In this document: positions 7,160 through 15,725 of the stretch, in pieces
How positions within the stretch are numbered: the stretch's first letter is position 1
Layout of the letters: each line of letters starts with the position of its first letter
Assembly (NCBI GenBank): GCA_938039145.1
Contig: CALHVG010000001.1
Location: forward strand, 1-24,451
Reading direction: 5' to 3'
From: an uncultured Treponema sp.
GTDB taxonomy: Bacteria; Spirochaetota; Spirochaetia; Treponematales; Treponemataceae
Length of the DNA stretch: 24,451 bases
Translations under genes and position numbers: made by a program
The notes under the pieces: model-generated
What the model was told of the DNA's origin: nothing
The model's input: the letters and a program-made list of their open reading frames with translations, nothing else
The model's database searches: none

Positions 7160-8539
7160 ATGGAAAAGTTTGAGGACGATTTTGAGGAGCGTGTTTACAG
7201 AAATCTTTTGAAAAGCGGAATCGATTTTTCAGAGCCGGTTTCTCCTTCGGTTGGAGTCGCGGTTTCAGGCGGAGCGGATTCCGTTAGCCTTCTTTTAAGC
7301 GTTTCAAAAATATGCAAACGCTTCGGAAAAAAACTTTATGCTGTAACCGTGAATCACAAAATTCGCTCGGAATCTGAAAGTCTTGGAGACGTTATTTTTG
7401 TCTCTGAACTTTGCGAAAAAATCCGGCAGGATGGCGTTTTCGTTGAGCTTTTTACAAAAAGCCTTGAAGATGACGAAGTTTTTTCGCTTTCAAAAAAACG
7501 GAAGTGCGGCACGGAGGCTGCGGCAAGGTTTTTGCGCTACAAGGCTTTTTCCGAATTCAAAGAAAAGTTTTCGCTTGATTACGTTCTTCTTGCCCACAAT
7601 CTGAACGACAACCTTGAGACAATCCTCATGCGTTTTCTTCAGGGTTCCAGTTTTTCCGGAATAAAAGAAAAACGTGATTTTTACGTGCGTGCGCTTCTTG
7701 ACGTTCGGCGGGACGAGATAGAATCCTATCTTAGGCGAAAAGGTTTTGCGTGGCGGACGGATTTTACGAATTTTGACGAAAATTATTTAAGAAACAAAAT
7801 CAGAAAAAGTCTTGTTCCTCTTTTGAATGAAAAATTTTCCGGCTGGGAAAAAGCTCTTCTTTCAGGCTCGAAAAAAAACTTGCTTGACGAAGAATTTTTT
7901 TTAGGGCGACTTTCGTCCGTCGTTCCGACATCTAAAAGCGATGCCGAAATCGTTTTTAATCGTTTTTCTCTTCAAACGCTTGAAAAATCCGTTTTGTCAA
8001 GGCTTGTGTTTTCTTCATTAAAAAATCTTCATGCGGAAGAAAGGATTCCGTTTTCAAAAATTTTTTCTTTTATGGATTTGCTTTTTTCAGCCGAAGAATT
8101 CAAGATGCATTTTAGTAACATCGTCGCTTCCGTCGATAAAAATTGTGTGATTTTCAAAAAGTTTTCAGCTGAGCAAAAAGACGTAGCGACTGAATCCAGT
8201 TTTTTTGCTATAATCGAAAAGATTGGGGAATTTTCATTTCCGTTTGGAAGCCTGAATGTCAGTTCCGGGAAAAACGGAAAGTTCGTCCTTGAGTGCAAGG
8301 GATGTCGCATAGAAGACCAAAGCCTTCCGGTCTTGGTTAGAAGCCGAGCGCTTGACGACAGGATTTGTTCCGCCGACGGAAACCTGAAGAAAGTAAACGA
8401 CATACTTTCTGACTGGAATGTTCCATCGGAAAAAAGGAATCTGATTCCCTTGGTGCAGTCGATTGCGGAATCTGGACAGAAAATCAAGGCTTTGGTTGGA
8501 AGCGTGAGCGGTTATAAAAACTGGATTGTTCGAGGATAG
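7160..8539 (+). CDS. tilS: tRNA(Ile)-lysidine synthetase
   Basis: TilS uses ATP to attach lysine to C34 of the CAU-anticodon tRNA-Ile, making it read AUA. The 459-residue protein has the N-terminal PP-loop ATPase with SGGADS at 36-41, the downstream family motif HNLNDNLET at 146-154, AARFLRYKAF near 121, and the NYLRNKIR stretch at 208-215. The remaining 240 residues cover the divergent C-terminal tRNA-binding domains. It ends one base before the next start codon, so it is coupled to the secreted TPR protein downstream. An essential enzyme in most bacteria; assignment is firm for the catalytic domain. Confidence 0.93.
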   Translation: MEKFEDDFEERVYRNLLKSGIDFSEPVSPSVGVAVSGGADSVSLLLSVSKICKRFGKKLYAVTVNHKIRSESESLGDVIFVSELCEKIRQDGVFVELFTKSLEDDEVFSLSKKRKCGTEAAARFLRYKAFSEFKEKFSLDYVLLAHNLNDNLETILMRFLQGSSFSGIKEKRDFYVRALLDVRRDEIESYLRRKGFAWRTDFTNFDENYLRNKIRKSLVPLLNEKFSGWEKALLSGSKKNLLDEEFFLGRLSSVVPTSKSDAEIVFNRFSLQTLEKSVLSRLVFSSLKNLHAEERIPFSKIFSFMDLLFSAEEFKMHFSNIVASVDKNCVIFKKFSAEQKDVATESSFFAIIEKIGEFSFPFGSLNVSSGKNGKFVLECKGCRIEDQSLPVLVRSRALDDRICSADGNLKKVNDILSDWNVPSEKRNLIPLVQSIAESGQKIKALVGSVSGYKNWIVRG

Positions 8540-8540
8540 T

Positions 8541-10655
8541 ATGAAAAAAAATCTTTTTGCTTTGTGCCTGGTTTATTTGAGCTTTGGAATTGCATTCGCT
8601 TTGCCTCCGTCGGTTCAGAGCGTGAACCGAAAAACCGCCGTCCGTTGCCTTGACCTTGCAAAATCGTATCTTTCTTCGCTTGACGCAGACAACGCAATCT
8701 TGCAGGCGGAGCTGGGACTTTCTTATGACAGCACTGTTTCCGACCTTATGTACATAAAGGCTGCGGCAAAAAACATCAAGGGGGAGGCACGGGCGAATCT
8801 TCTTCCGCTTGTGGAAAAATCGCTTGAGGAAGGCGAGTGGGTTGACTACAACAGGGACGGTGCAAGGATTCTTTATGCGGATCTTTTGTGCGACACGGGA
8901 AACTACGAAAAAGCCCTTTCTATTTTGGACTCAAAACCTTTTGTCTACAATGCGGATTCAGAGTTCATCAGGACAAAGGCGTATTACAGAATGAGGACAA
9001 TTCCTTCCATTCAAAAGGCGCGCGAAAAAATCAATTCCGCAAGAAAAATATATTCGGACGACACTCGATTTCCCCGTCTTTTTTTCAGGAGCGAATATTC
9101 GCTTGAAAAAGAATTTTCCGCCGATTATTTTGGTGAAACTTCTTGGGCTTTGGTAAGAAAAATTGCCGATTTTTTTATCGCCAAAATGCCCGAATATGAA
9201 AATTCCGATGCGGAACTTGAGGTCTACGCCGCGATGTTCGCTTCCGGCGAAAAGCAAAAGCGGCTTCTTGAGGCTTTTTCGTCACACGGAATGTCTCATC
9301 CGCTTTATGCGTCGCTTTGTCTTTCCTGCGGTCTTATGACTCAAAACGAGGCGTTGGAATATGTTTCGGCTTTTGCCGACGAAAAAATAAGCCTTGAGCT
9401 GTTGGAAGATTTTTTTCCGCTTCTTACCGAAGAAGATTCTATTTTACTTGTCCGTGAATATCTTGATTCGTATTCGGGGATTTTGACCGTCGACACAAAC
9501 TCGGATCTTGAACCCGAACTTTTCGTGAAGTATTCCAGAGGGCGGGCGGAATCGTTTTATTGGGATTCAAATGATGACGGAATCGTTGATTGGTCTGTAA
9601 AATGCGATTTCGGCGTTCCCGAAAGCATTTTTCTTACTTTGAACGACGCGTCTGTTTTGTACGGAACTTATCCTTCCGTGGTGAAGGCGGTTTTCGGTTC
9701 GTCCGAGACGAATACGCAGAAAGCCGTTTTCAATCTTGTGGACGGCGCTTTTGAATGGTCGCCGTTTGACATAAAAGTAAATGAACTTGCAAAGTCAGTC
9801 TTGGGCTTGGATTTTTTCGTTCCTTACCCCAAAAAGATTTCTTTTATCGATTTTGAAAATCTGGTTGCCTCGTGTTCGTCCTATGAAGTTCCGTGCGACG
9901 AAAAAGACGGTGCTTTGCTCACTGTTCTGCTTTTGGACGGGATTTTGAAATCTGCGGAGTACGGCAAAAACGGAATCGTGTATGCCAAAGGCGTTTTTGA
10001 AAACGGCATTATGACAAGCCGCTCCGTGGACAACGATGGCGATGGAGTTTTTGAAACGATAGAATATTTTTATCCTGACGAAACAGATTCTTTTGATGTG
10101 GACGAAAAAAATCTTGTGCAGATTGTAAAAAATATTTCCGAGCTTTCGTCGTATGGAATGAAAAAAAACTTGAGGATGGTTGTAATCGACAGGAACGGCG
10201 ATATTGTTCCTGACTTTTCGGAGGAAATTCTTACTGACGGCGGAAAAATCGTTTCGTGGGACAATGACGGAGATGGAAATTGGGATGTCCGTTATGTAAA
10301 ATATCCGAAAAAAAATGGCTCTGGTCCGCTTGTCGAAGATTCCGAATTTTACGACGCTGAGCGTAATCTTGTGGTGGTTACACATTGGGATGGAGAACCT
10401 GTAAGTGTTCAGGTCGGAGAAATTTCCAACAAGGTAAGGCATGGTTTTTCAGAGGCGTTTTACTGGATAGGCGATGAAGGCGATGCTGACGACGAACTTT
10501 ATCTTGTGGAACACATCGGTTCTTCTTTGGAGCAAGGTGTTTCTGTTATTTTTGAAGAACGCGGGCATCGAATGTTGGCTGTAAAAATCGGAAATAACAT
10601 ATACGCTCAGATTATTCCGGTTTTTGATATGGAAGAGGAAGCCGATTCGCAATGA
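8541..10655 (+). CDS. Secreted TPR-like protein with Asp-rich (DxDxDG) loops
   Basis: This 704-residue protein begins with a signal peptide (MKKNLFALCLVYLSFGIAFA, cleavage likely after residue 20). Residues about 30-290 are helical and TPR-like; the second half is beta-rich and carries repeated Asp-rich loops starting near D318, D342 (DSNDDGIVD), D497 (DNDGDGVFE), D550 (DRNGDIVPD) and D574 (DNDGDGNWD). Such loops resemble EF-hand/dockerin-type calcium sites, so extracytoplasmic calcium binding is plausible but not proven. I do not recognise the family by function. It starts one base after tilS and overlaps the protease lipoprotein gene by 4 bases (ATGA), suggesting the two envelope proteins are made together. 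ATG 8541 is preferred to 8526 because the signal peptide starts there. Confidence 0.8.
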   Translation: MKKNLFALCLVYLSFGIAFALPPSVQSVNRKTAVRCLDLAKSYLSSLDADNAILQAELGLSYDSTVSDLMYIKAAAKNIKGEARANLLPLVEKSLEEGEWVDYNRDGARILYADLLCDTGNYEKALSILDSKPFVYNADSEFIRTKAYYRMRTIPSIQKAREKINSARKIYSDDTRFPRLFFRSEYSLEKEFSADYFGETSWALVRKIADFFIAKMPEYENSDAELEVYAAMFASGEKQKRLLEAFSSHGMSHPLYASLCLSCGLMTQNEALEYVSAFADEKISLELLEDFFPLLTEEDSILLVREYLDSYSGILTVDTNSDLEPELFVKYSRGRAESFYWDSNDDGIVDWSVKCDFGVPESIFLTLNDASVLYGTYPSVVKAVFGSSETNTQKAVFNLVDGAFEWSPFDIKVNELAKSVLGLDFFVPYPKKISFIDFENLVASCSSYEVPCDEKDGALLTVLLLDGILKSAEYGKNGIVYAKGVFENGIMTSRSVDNDGDGVFETIEYFYPDETDSFDVDEKNLVQIVKNISELSSYGMKKNLRMVVIDRNGDIVPDFSEEILTDGGKIVSWDNDGDGNWDVRYVKYPKKNGSGPLVEDSEFYDAERNLVVVTHWDGEPVSVQVGEISNKVRHGFSEAFYWIGDEGDADDELYLVEHIGSSLEQGVSVIFEERGHRMLAVKIGNNIYAQIIPVFDMEEEADSQ

Positions 10656-12289
10656 GAAAAATCTTCCGTTTGTCTTTATTTTTTTCTCTGATTTTGCTTG
10701 TTTTTTTTGTCATTTCTTGCAATTCGCTCGGAGTGCCTAAGGAAGTTTTTCAGATTCCGGATTACACTGAAAAAGATATTGTGGAAAACGAAAAGGCTCG
10801 GATAGCAGCTTTAAGCGAAGAAAATCCTGTAATGGCGTTGTGGCGTGCAAGTCTTTTGGGCGATGAGGAAACGTTGAGCCTTTACAAGGAAACTGTCGTC
10901 TCTCTTTTTAAGAAGGCGCTTTCTGAAAACGACTTCATTAAGGCGTGGAAATATTATGTTTCACTTGAATCTTTCTACGAAAATGCGGAAAAGGTTCTTG
11001 GAGTAAGCCGCAATGCTGTGTATTCAGGTTTTTTGGCTACAGTTCCATCGTTCGATCCTTCAAAAGAGGAAAAATCAAGTCTTCCAAAAAACATGGCGGA
11101 TTGCGTGAACGCAACGGTAACGATATGGGTGGACAAAGGAATAAAGATTCAAAACGGGGTCGGCTATGCGGATAGAAGCCTCGGTTCGGGGTTTTTCATT
11201 TCACAAGACGGCTACATTGTAACAAATTATCATGTGATAAGCGAACTTGTTGACCCCAAATATGAAGGATACGCCCGTCTTTTTGTAAAACTTGCCCAGG
11301 ACCAAGAAAACAGAATTCCTGCAAAAGTAATAGGTTACGACGAGACGCTGGATTTGGCTCTTCTAAAGGCGGAGGTGAAAGCACCCTTCGTGCTTTTGCT
11401 AGGCTCTTCAAAATCTCTTTCGGTAGGCGACAAAGTTAGCGCAATAGGAACGCCGCTGGGACTTCACGGAACTGTTACGACGGGAATTGTTTCCGCCGCA
11501 AATCGAAAACTTTTTACCACAGGAAGTGTACTTCAAATTGATGCGGCTGTGAATTCAGGGAATTCGGGAGGTCCGCTCATAGATTCGGCTCTAAAAGTTC
11601 AGGCTGTAGTTTTTGCAGGAATCATGGAATATCAGGGGCTGAACTTTGCGATTCCGGTTGAATATTTAAAGCAGGATCTTCCGTTCATGTTTGCAGGCGG
11701 AAAACGCAGGCAGGTTTGGATTGGCTCTTACGGACGAACAAAAAAAGTCGGAGAGACGGAAAAAGGTCTTGAACTTCAGTACGTTATGCCCGGAGGAAAT
11801 GCGTTTAGAGCCGGGCTTTTGAAAGGCGACGTGATAACAGCCGTTGACGGAAAAATCGTAAAGAATTTGGAGCGTTTTCAGGATATTTTAAGAGATTTCA
11901 CGGACGAGACTATACTTCCGATTTCGTTTGAGAGGGACGGTAAGGCGAGTACCGTGCTTATGTATCTTTCGGAGCGTCCTGAAAATCCCGGCTACCAAAT
12001 GTTTAAAAGCGATCTTTTGCAGAACTCGTTCATACCGATTTTCGGAATGGAACTTGCGCCGTCGTCAACTATTTCTTCAAGAAAATATGTGGTCTCCGAC
12101 GTGCTTGCAGGTTCTGTCGCCGATGAATCTGGTTTTTCCGTGGACGACCCGTTGACCGTCGTCGGCGTTGATTTTTCAAAAGAAAAAGATGTTATCTACG
12201 TGGGAATCTACACCCGCAAAAAAAAGAAAGGTTATCTTGATGTTTCTATGCGTATTGCAAATCAGCTTGACGGACCTTATTATTTTTAG
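10652..12289 (+). CDS. HtrA/DegP-like trypsin-fold serine protease, predicted lipoprotein, with PDZ domain
   Basis: This 545-residue protein has a lipoprotein signal with lipobox V-I-S-C23, a helical region of about 120 residues, then a trypsin-like domain with the catalytic triad H194 (NYHVI), D234 (DLALL) and S305 (GNSGGP). A PDZ domain follows (about 365-435, including the PGGNAFRAGLLKGDVITAVDG-like stretch), and the last 90 residues resemble a second, weaker PDZ. HtrA proteases degrade or refold damaged envelope proteins; lipid anchoring in the periplasm is inferred from the lipobox. The extra N-terminal helical region is unusual for DegP. Its start overlaps the secreted Asp-loop protein gene (ATGA), which hints that the latter is a partner or substrate adaptor. 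Confidence 0.88.
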   Translation: MRKIFRLSLFFSLILLVFFVISCNSLGVPKEVFQIPDYTEKDIVENEKARIAALSEENPVMALWRASLLGDEETLSLYKETVVSLFKKALSENDFIKAWKYYVSLESFYENAEKVLGVSRNAVYSGFLATVPSFDPSKEEKSSLPKNMADCVNATVTIWVDKGIKIQNGVGYADRSLGSGFFISQDGYIVTNYHVISELVDPKYEGYARLFVKLAQDQENRIPAKVIGYDETLDLALLKAEVKAPFVLLLGSSKSLSVGDKVSAIGTPLGLHGTVTTGIVSAANRKLFTTGSVLQIDAAVNSGNSGGPLIDSALKVQAVVFAGIMEYQGLNFAIPVEYLKQDLPFMFAGGKRRQVWIGSYGRTKKVGETEKGLELQYVMPGGNAFRAGLLKGDVITAVDGKIVKNLERFQDILRDFTDETILPISFERDGKASTVLMYLSERPENPGYQMFKSDLLQNSFIPIFGMELAPSSTISSRKYVVSDVLAGSVADESGFSVDDPLTVVGVDFSKEKDVIYVGIYTRKKKKGYLDVSMRIANQLDGPYYF

Positions 12290-12309
12290 AAAAACGCAAG
12301 GATTTTTTT

Positions 12310-14112
12310 ATGGAAATGAAATATAAGCGAAACTTTTGTATAGTGGCTCACATAGACCACGGAAAATCCACGCTTTCGGACCGCCTTATCCAGAAGTCAA
12401 AGATTATCGATGAACGAAAGATGAAAAATCAAATTCTTGACAACATGGACATAGAAAGGGAGCGGGGAATCACGATAAAAAGCCAAGCGGTAACGATTCC
12501 GTACCACGCAAAGGACGGAAACGATTACGAACTCAATTTTGTTGATACTCCGGGACACGTCGATTTTTCATATGAGGTGAGCAGGGCAATCGCATCGTGC
12601 GAAGGCGCGCTTCTTCTTATAGACGCAAGCCAAGGTGTCGAAAGCCAGACCGTATCGAATATGTACATGGCATTGGAGCATGACCTTACGATTGTTCCCG
12701 TGATAAACAAAATCGATCTTCCATCCGCAGACATTCCTTCAGTTCGACATCAGATTGACAAGGAACTGGGGCTTGATGATAGCCAGACGCAGCTTGTGTC
12801 GGCAAAAACAGGCGAAGGAATAGACGGACTTCTTGAGGCAATCGTGAACTATTTTCCCTCTCCTTCGGGGAAGCTTGATGCACCGCTTACCGCATTGATT
12901 TTCGACTGCCATTATGACATCTACAGAGGCGTGGTCGTTCACGTAAGAATAATGGACGGCTCTGTAAAAGCTGGCGACACAATAAAAATGATGAGCAGCG
13001 GAATCGAATACAAGGTTGAGCAGCTTGGAATTTTTAAAATCGACTACGAGGAAAAAGAGCGGCTTGAGGCAGGCGATGTCGGTTACATAATCTCAGGATT
13101 GAAGACTGTAAGCGATGTAAGGGTAGGCGACACGATAACTTCTTCGGTAAATCCCGCCTCCGAGCCGCTTTCCGGCTTCAAGGACGTAAAACCTGTCGTC
13201 TATTCTTCAATCTATCCTATGGATTCAAACGATTACGAAGAACTCAAGACTTCCATAGAAAAACTGAAACTGAACGACGCGAGCCTTGTCTATGAAAAGG
13301 ACAGTTCCATCGCCCTTGGAAACGGTTTTAGGTGCGGATTCCTTGGGCTTCTTCATCTTGAGATAATTCAGGAACGGCTTGAGCGGGATTATGACCAGTC
13401 AATAATATTTACGGCTCCATCGGTTCGCTACAAAGTAAAATTGACGGACGGAAGTGATTTGTTCGTGGATAATCCGTCCGAATATCCGCAAGGGCGGATT
13501 TTAAGTGCGGAAGAGCCGTACATCAAGGCAAGCATAATAACGCCTGCTACTTACATCGGTTCTCTTATGGAACTTTGCAAGCAGAAGCGTGGAATCCAGA
13601 CGAATATGCAGTATCTTGATGAAAAGCGTGTGGAATTGACATACGAGATGCCGCTTTCGGAAGTGCTTTTTGATTTTTACGACAAACTGAAAAGTTACAG
13701 CCGAGGTTACGCTTCGTTCGACTACGAGGTTACAGGCTACAGACCCACAAATCTTGTAAAGGTCGATGTTCTTCTGAACTCAAAACCCGTCGACGCTCTT
13801 TCGTTCCTTGCGTTCAGGGATAACGCCGTTGAAAGGGCAAGAAAAGTCTGCGAGCGGCTCAAGGACGAAATAAGCCACCAGCAGTTCAAGGTTGCGATTC
13901 AGGGTGCGATTGGAGGACAAATCATTGCAAGGGAAACCGTAAGCGCATACAGAAAAGACGTTCTTGCAAAGTGCTATGGCGGCGACATCACAAGAAAGCG
14001 CAAACTTCTTGAGAAACAGAAGGAAGGAAAAAAGCGCATGAAAATGTTCGGCGATGTGGAACTTCCGCAGTCAGCCTTTCTTGCGGTGCTCAAAGAAAAG
14101 ACGGAAGATTAA
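12310..14112 (+). CDS. lepA: Elongation factor 4 (LepA), ribosome-associated GTPase
   Basis: LepA/EF4 is a translational GTPase that acts on the ribosome. The 600-residue length is typical. G-domain motifs are present: AHIDHGKST at 13-21 (P-loop), RERGITIKS (switch I), DTPGH at 79-83 and NKID at 133-136. The C-terminal domain specific to LepA is recognisable in RVELTYEMPLSEVLFDFYD and in the basic end GGDITRKRKLLEKQKEGKKR. AAGGA lies about 8 bases before ATG 12310. It is the last gene of the plus-strand run, 20 bases after the protease gene. Its TAA abuts the stop codon of the opposing gene at 14113 with no spacer and no terminator. Confidence 0.97.
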   Translation: MEMKYKRNFCIVAHIDHGKSTLSDRLIQKSKIIDERKMKNQILDNMDIERERGITIKSQAVTIPYHAKDGNDYELNFVDTPGHVDFSYEVSRAIASCEGALLLIDASQGVESQTVSNMYMALEHDLTIVPVINKIDLPSADIPSVRHQIDKELGLDDSQTQLVSAKTGEGIDGLLEAIVNYFPSPSGKLDAPLTALIFDCHYDIYRGVVVHVRIMDGSVKAGDTIKMMSSGIEYKVEQLGIFKIDYEEKERLEAGDVGYIISGLKTVSDVRVGDTITSSVNPASEPLSGFKDVKPVVYSSIYPMDSNDYEELKTSIEKLKLNDASLVYEKDSSIALGNGFRCGFLGLLHLEIIQERLERDYDQSIIFTAPSVRYKVKLTDGSDLFVDNPSEYPQGRILSAEEPYIKASIITPATYIGSLMELCKQKRGIQTNMQYLDEKRVELTYEMPLSEVLFDFYDKLKSYSRGYASFDYEVTGYRPTNLVKVDVLLNSKPVDALSFLAFRDNAVERARKVCERLKDEISHQQFKVAIQGAIGGQIIARETVSAYRKDVLAKCYGGDITRKRKLLEKQKEGKKRMKMFGDVELPQSAFLAVLKEKTED

Positions 14113-15714
14113 TCAGTCCGAAAAAATCTTCAAAAAATATTCCAGTTCGGTTCTGACCCGCTTCAAAAAGCCGAGCGAAAGGTTTGCCTTTGTTCCGTCC
14201 GGAAAATGAAGATAAAGGTATTCCCTCGGATTTATGATTTCAAGGATTCTTTCATTCCGTTCGGCTTCGCTCAGTTTTGTTTTTCCGGTAAGAATTTCTT
14301 TTAGTTCCAAAAGCGTTTTCTTTTCTTCGGAAAAATATTCTTCAACGCATTTTTGTTTGTCGGAGAGTTTTTTTGCGCCGTACCGCACGCAACCGGAAAG
14401 TTTTTTTGCAATCACGAGCATTTGTTCCGTGTCCGTTTTCGGAAGCCTGAGTTCAAGTCCCGTTTTTCCTGCATCGAAAATATTTTTTTCATTTCCGAAC
14501 CTGTCAACAAAAAGCGTCCTGTAGGCGATAAGCGAAGGATTTGTGTAGACGGACGCTCCATTTTTTCCTGTTTCTTTTATGGCGGATTTTTCAAGGCTGC
14601 AGGAAAAATTTTCGATTCCGTTTAGGCGGCTGGATTTTTCTCTTCGGGAATTTTCATGGAACGAACTTTTTATGTGCGACGCCCCCAAGGAATATGAAAA
14701 ATCAAGCCCCGTAACGAATATCGGAACAGACTTTTCCGCGCGAAGTTTTAGCGCAATTTGAAGTGCGGAAAGCCCGACCGAACCCAGCGGCAAAAAAGAT
14801 TCGATTTCAATTTTCTTTTCGATTAGATTTTTGATGAACTTCGCATTTGAATAGATAGGAACGTAGAAGACGTTTTTTTGAGGGGCAAGTTTTGCGACGT
14901 TCGGATTTGCGGTAAGGCTCAAAAAAAGCGTATCGAAGGAATCTTTGCAGTCCTTGAAACAGCCTGCGATTATGCTCTGGCTTTCCTCGCAGACTGCCGC
15001 ATCTATTTTTATTCCGATGGAGCGAAAAGTCTGAAGGCTTGCGTCAACCGCGATTATGTAAAAATTTTTCGCATTTTTTTTGATGGAACTTAGAGTGTTT
15101 AGTGCACTTTCACCGGCACCGACCACAAGGATAGGTTTTTCCACTTTGAAAAAGGTGCTGCTTTCCGGGAAAAATCTTAGGTTTTTGAAAAGATTTCCGC
15201 TGTAGTTTCGTCCGAATTTCACGAGAGTCAACCTGTTTTTCCAAAACTGATTCACAATATTTTGGCATAGAAGAAAAAACTCATCGTAGAAAGTCCGGTT
15301 TAGGTTTACGGCGGCAGAAAAGTCGAGCCTTACAACTCGCTTGAATTCTCCGTTGAACGTTTCCGCCAGTTGATTTTGAAAAGCCGTCGCTTCCTTTCCG
15401 GATAGAAGACGGAATCCTCCGGCGATATTCAGTTTTTTTAGTTCCGCCGTGGAAAAATCGAAAAGTTCGTCGTCTTTTTCTATTCCGAGGACAAGGCAAT
15501 TTTCGGGAAGTTTTTGGAGCAGCTCCAAAAGCCCGTAACCCAAAAGTGGAGAAAAGCACAGTACAAGACTATCTTGCAGTACGGAAATTTTTTGGATTAC
15601 GGAAATTATTGCTTTTTGGGGGGCGTATTTTGAATAGAGAAATTTTTCTTTGTACTTAACAGAAAAGCCCTGCCCGGTTTGAACCAGACAGGGCTTGTTT
15701 TTATCGATTTGCAA
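14113..15714 (-). CDS. Maf/DUF115 family protein (motility-accessory, MptE-like fold)
   Basis: This 533-residue protein has a central Rossmann-like DUF115/MAF_flag10 domain with PILVVGAGES at 194-203 and the later family stretch VTGLDFSYSLGASH near 344-357. Family members include Maf proteins linked to flagellin glycosylation with nonulosonic acids, and archaeal 6-hydroxymethylpterin diphosphokinase; in a motile spirochaete a flagellar or glycosylation role is the better guess. The start is TTG 15714 with GAAGGA just upstream; no in-frame ATG fits, and residues 7-30 (KPCLVQTGQGFSVKYKEKFL) look like the true family N-terminus. It follows the foldase gene by 11 bases. A terminator-like hairpin lies inside codons about 7-17. 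Confidence 0.78.
   Translation of the reverse strand: MQIDKNKPCLVQTGQGFSVKYKEKFLYSKYAPQKAIISVIQKISVLQDSLVLCFSPLLGYGLLELLQKLPENCLVLGIEKDDELFDFSTAELKKLNIAGGFRLLSGKEATAFQNQLAETFNGEFKRVVRLDFSAAVNLNRTFYDEFFLLCQNIVNQFWKNRLTLVKFGRNYSGNLFKNLRFFPESSTFFKVEKPILVVGAGESALNTLSSIKKNAKNFYIIAVDASLQTFRSIGIKIDAAVCEESQSIIAGCFKDCKDSFDTLFLSLTANPNVAKLAPQKNVFYVPIYSNAKFIKNLIEKKIEIESFLPLGSVGLSALQIALKLRAEKSVPIFVTGLDFSYSLGASHIKSSFHENSRREKSSRLNGIENFSCSLEKSAIKETGKNGASVYTNPSLIAYRTLFVDRFGNEKNIFDAGKTGLELRLPKTDTEQMLVIAKKLSGCVRYGAKKLSDKQKCVEEYFSEEKKTLLELKEILTGKTKLSEAERNERILEIINPREYLYLHFPDGTKANLSLGFLKRVRTELEYFLKIFSD
15665..15701. terminator. Terminator-like hairpin inside the start of the Maf/DUF115 gene
   Basis: AAGCCCTG (15665-15672) and CAGGGCTT (15689-15696) form an 8-bp stem with extra inner pairing between GGT and ACC. 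On the plus strand it is followed by GTTTTT; on the minus strand the right arm runs into TTTTCTGTT. It lies within coding sequence, so it could attenuate minus-strand transcription into the gene or stop plus-strand read-through from lepA. Confidence 0.4.
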
Positions 15715-15725
15715 AACGCATCCTT

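Noticed and set aside
8544..8551. A8 run right after the start codon of the secreted Asp-loop protein gene as a phase switch
   Set aside because: Short A runs at lysine-rich signal peptides are common in this AT-rich genome, so the run alone is not evidence of slippage control.
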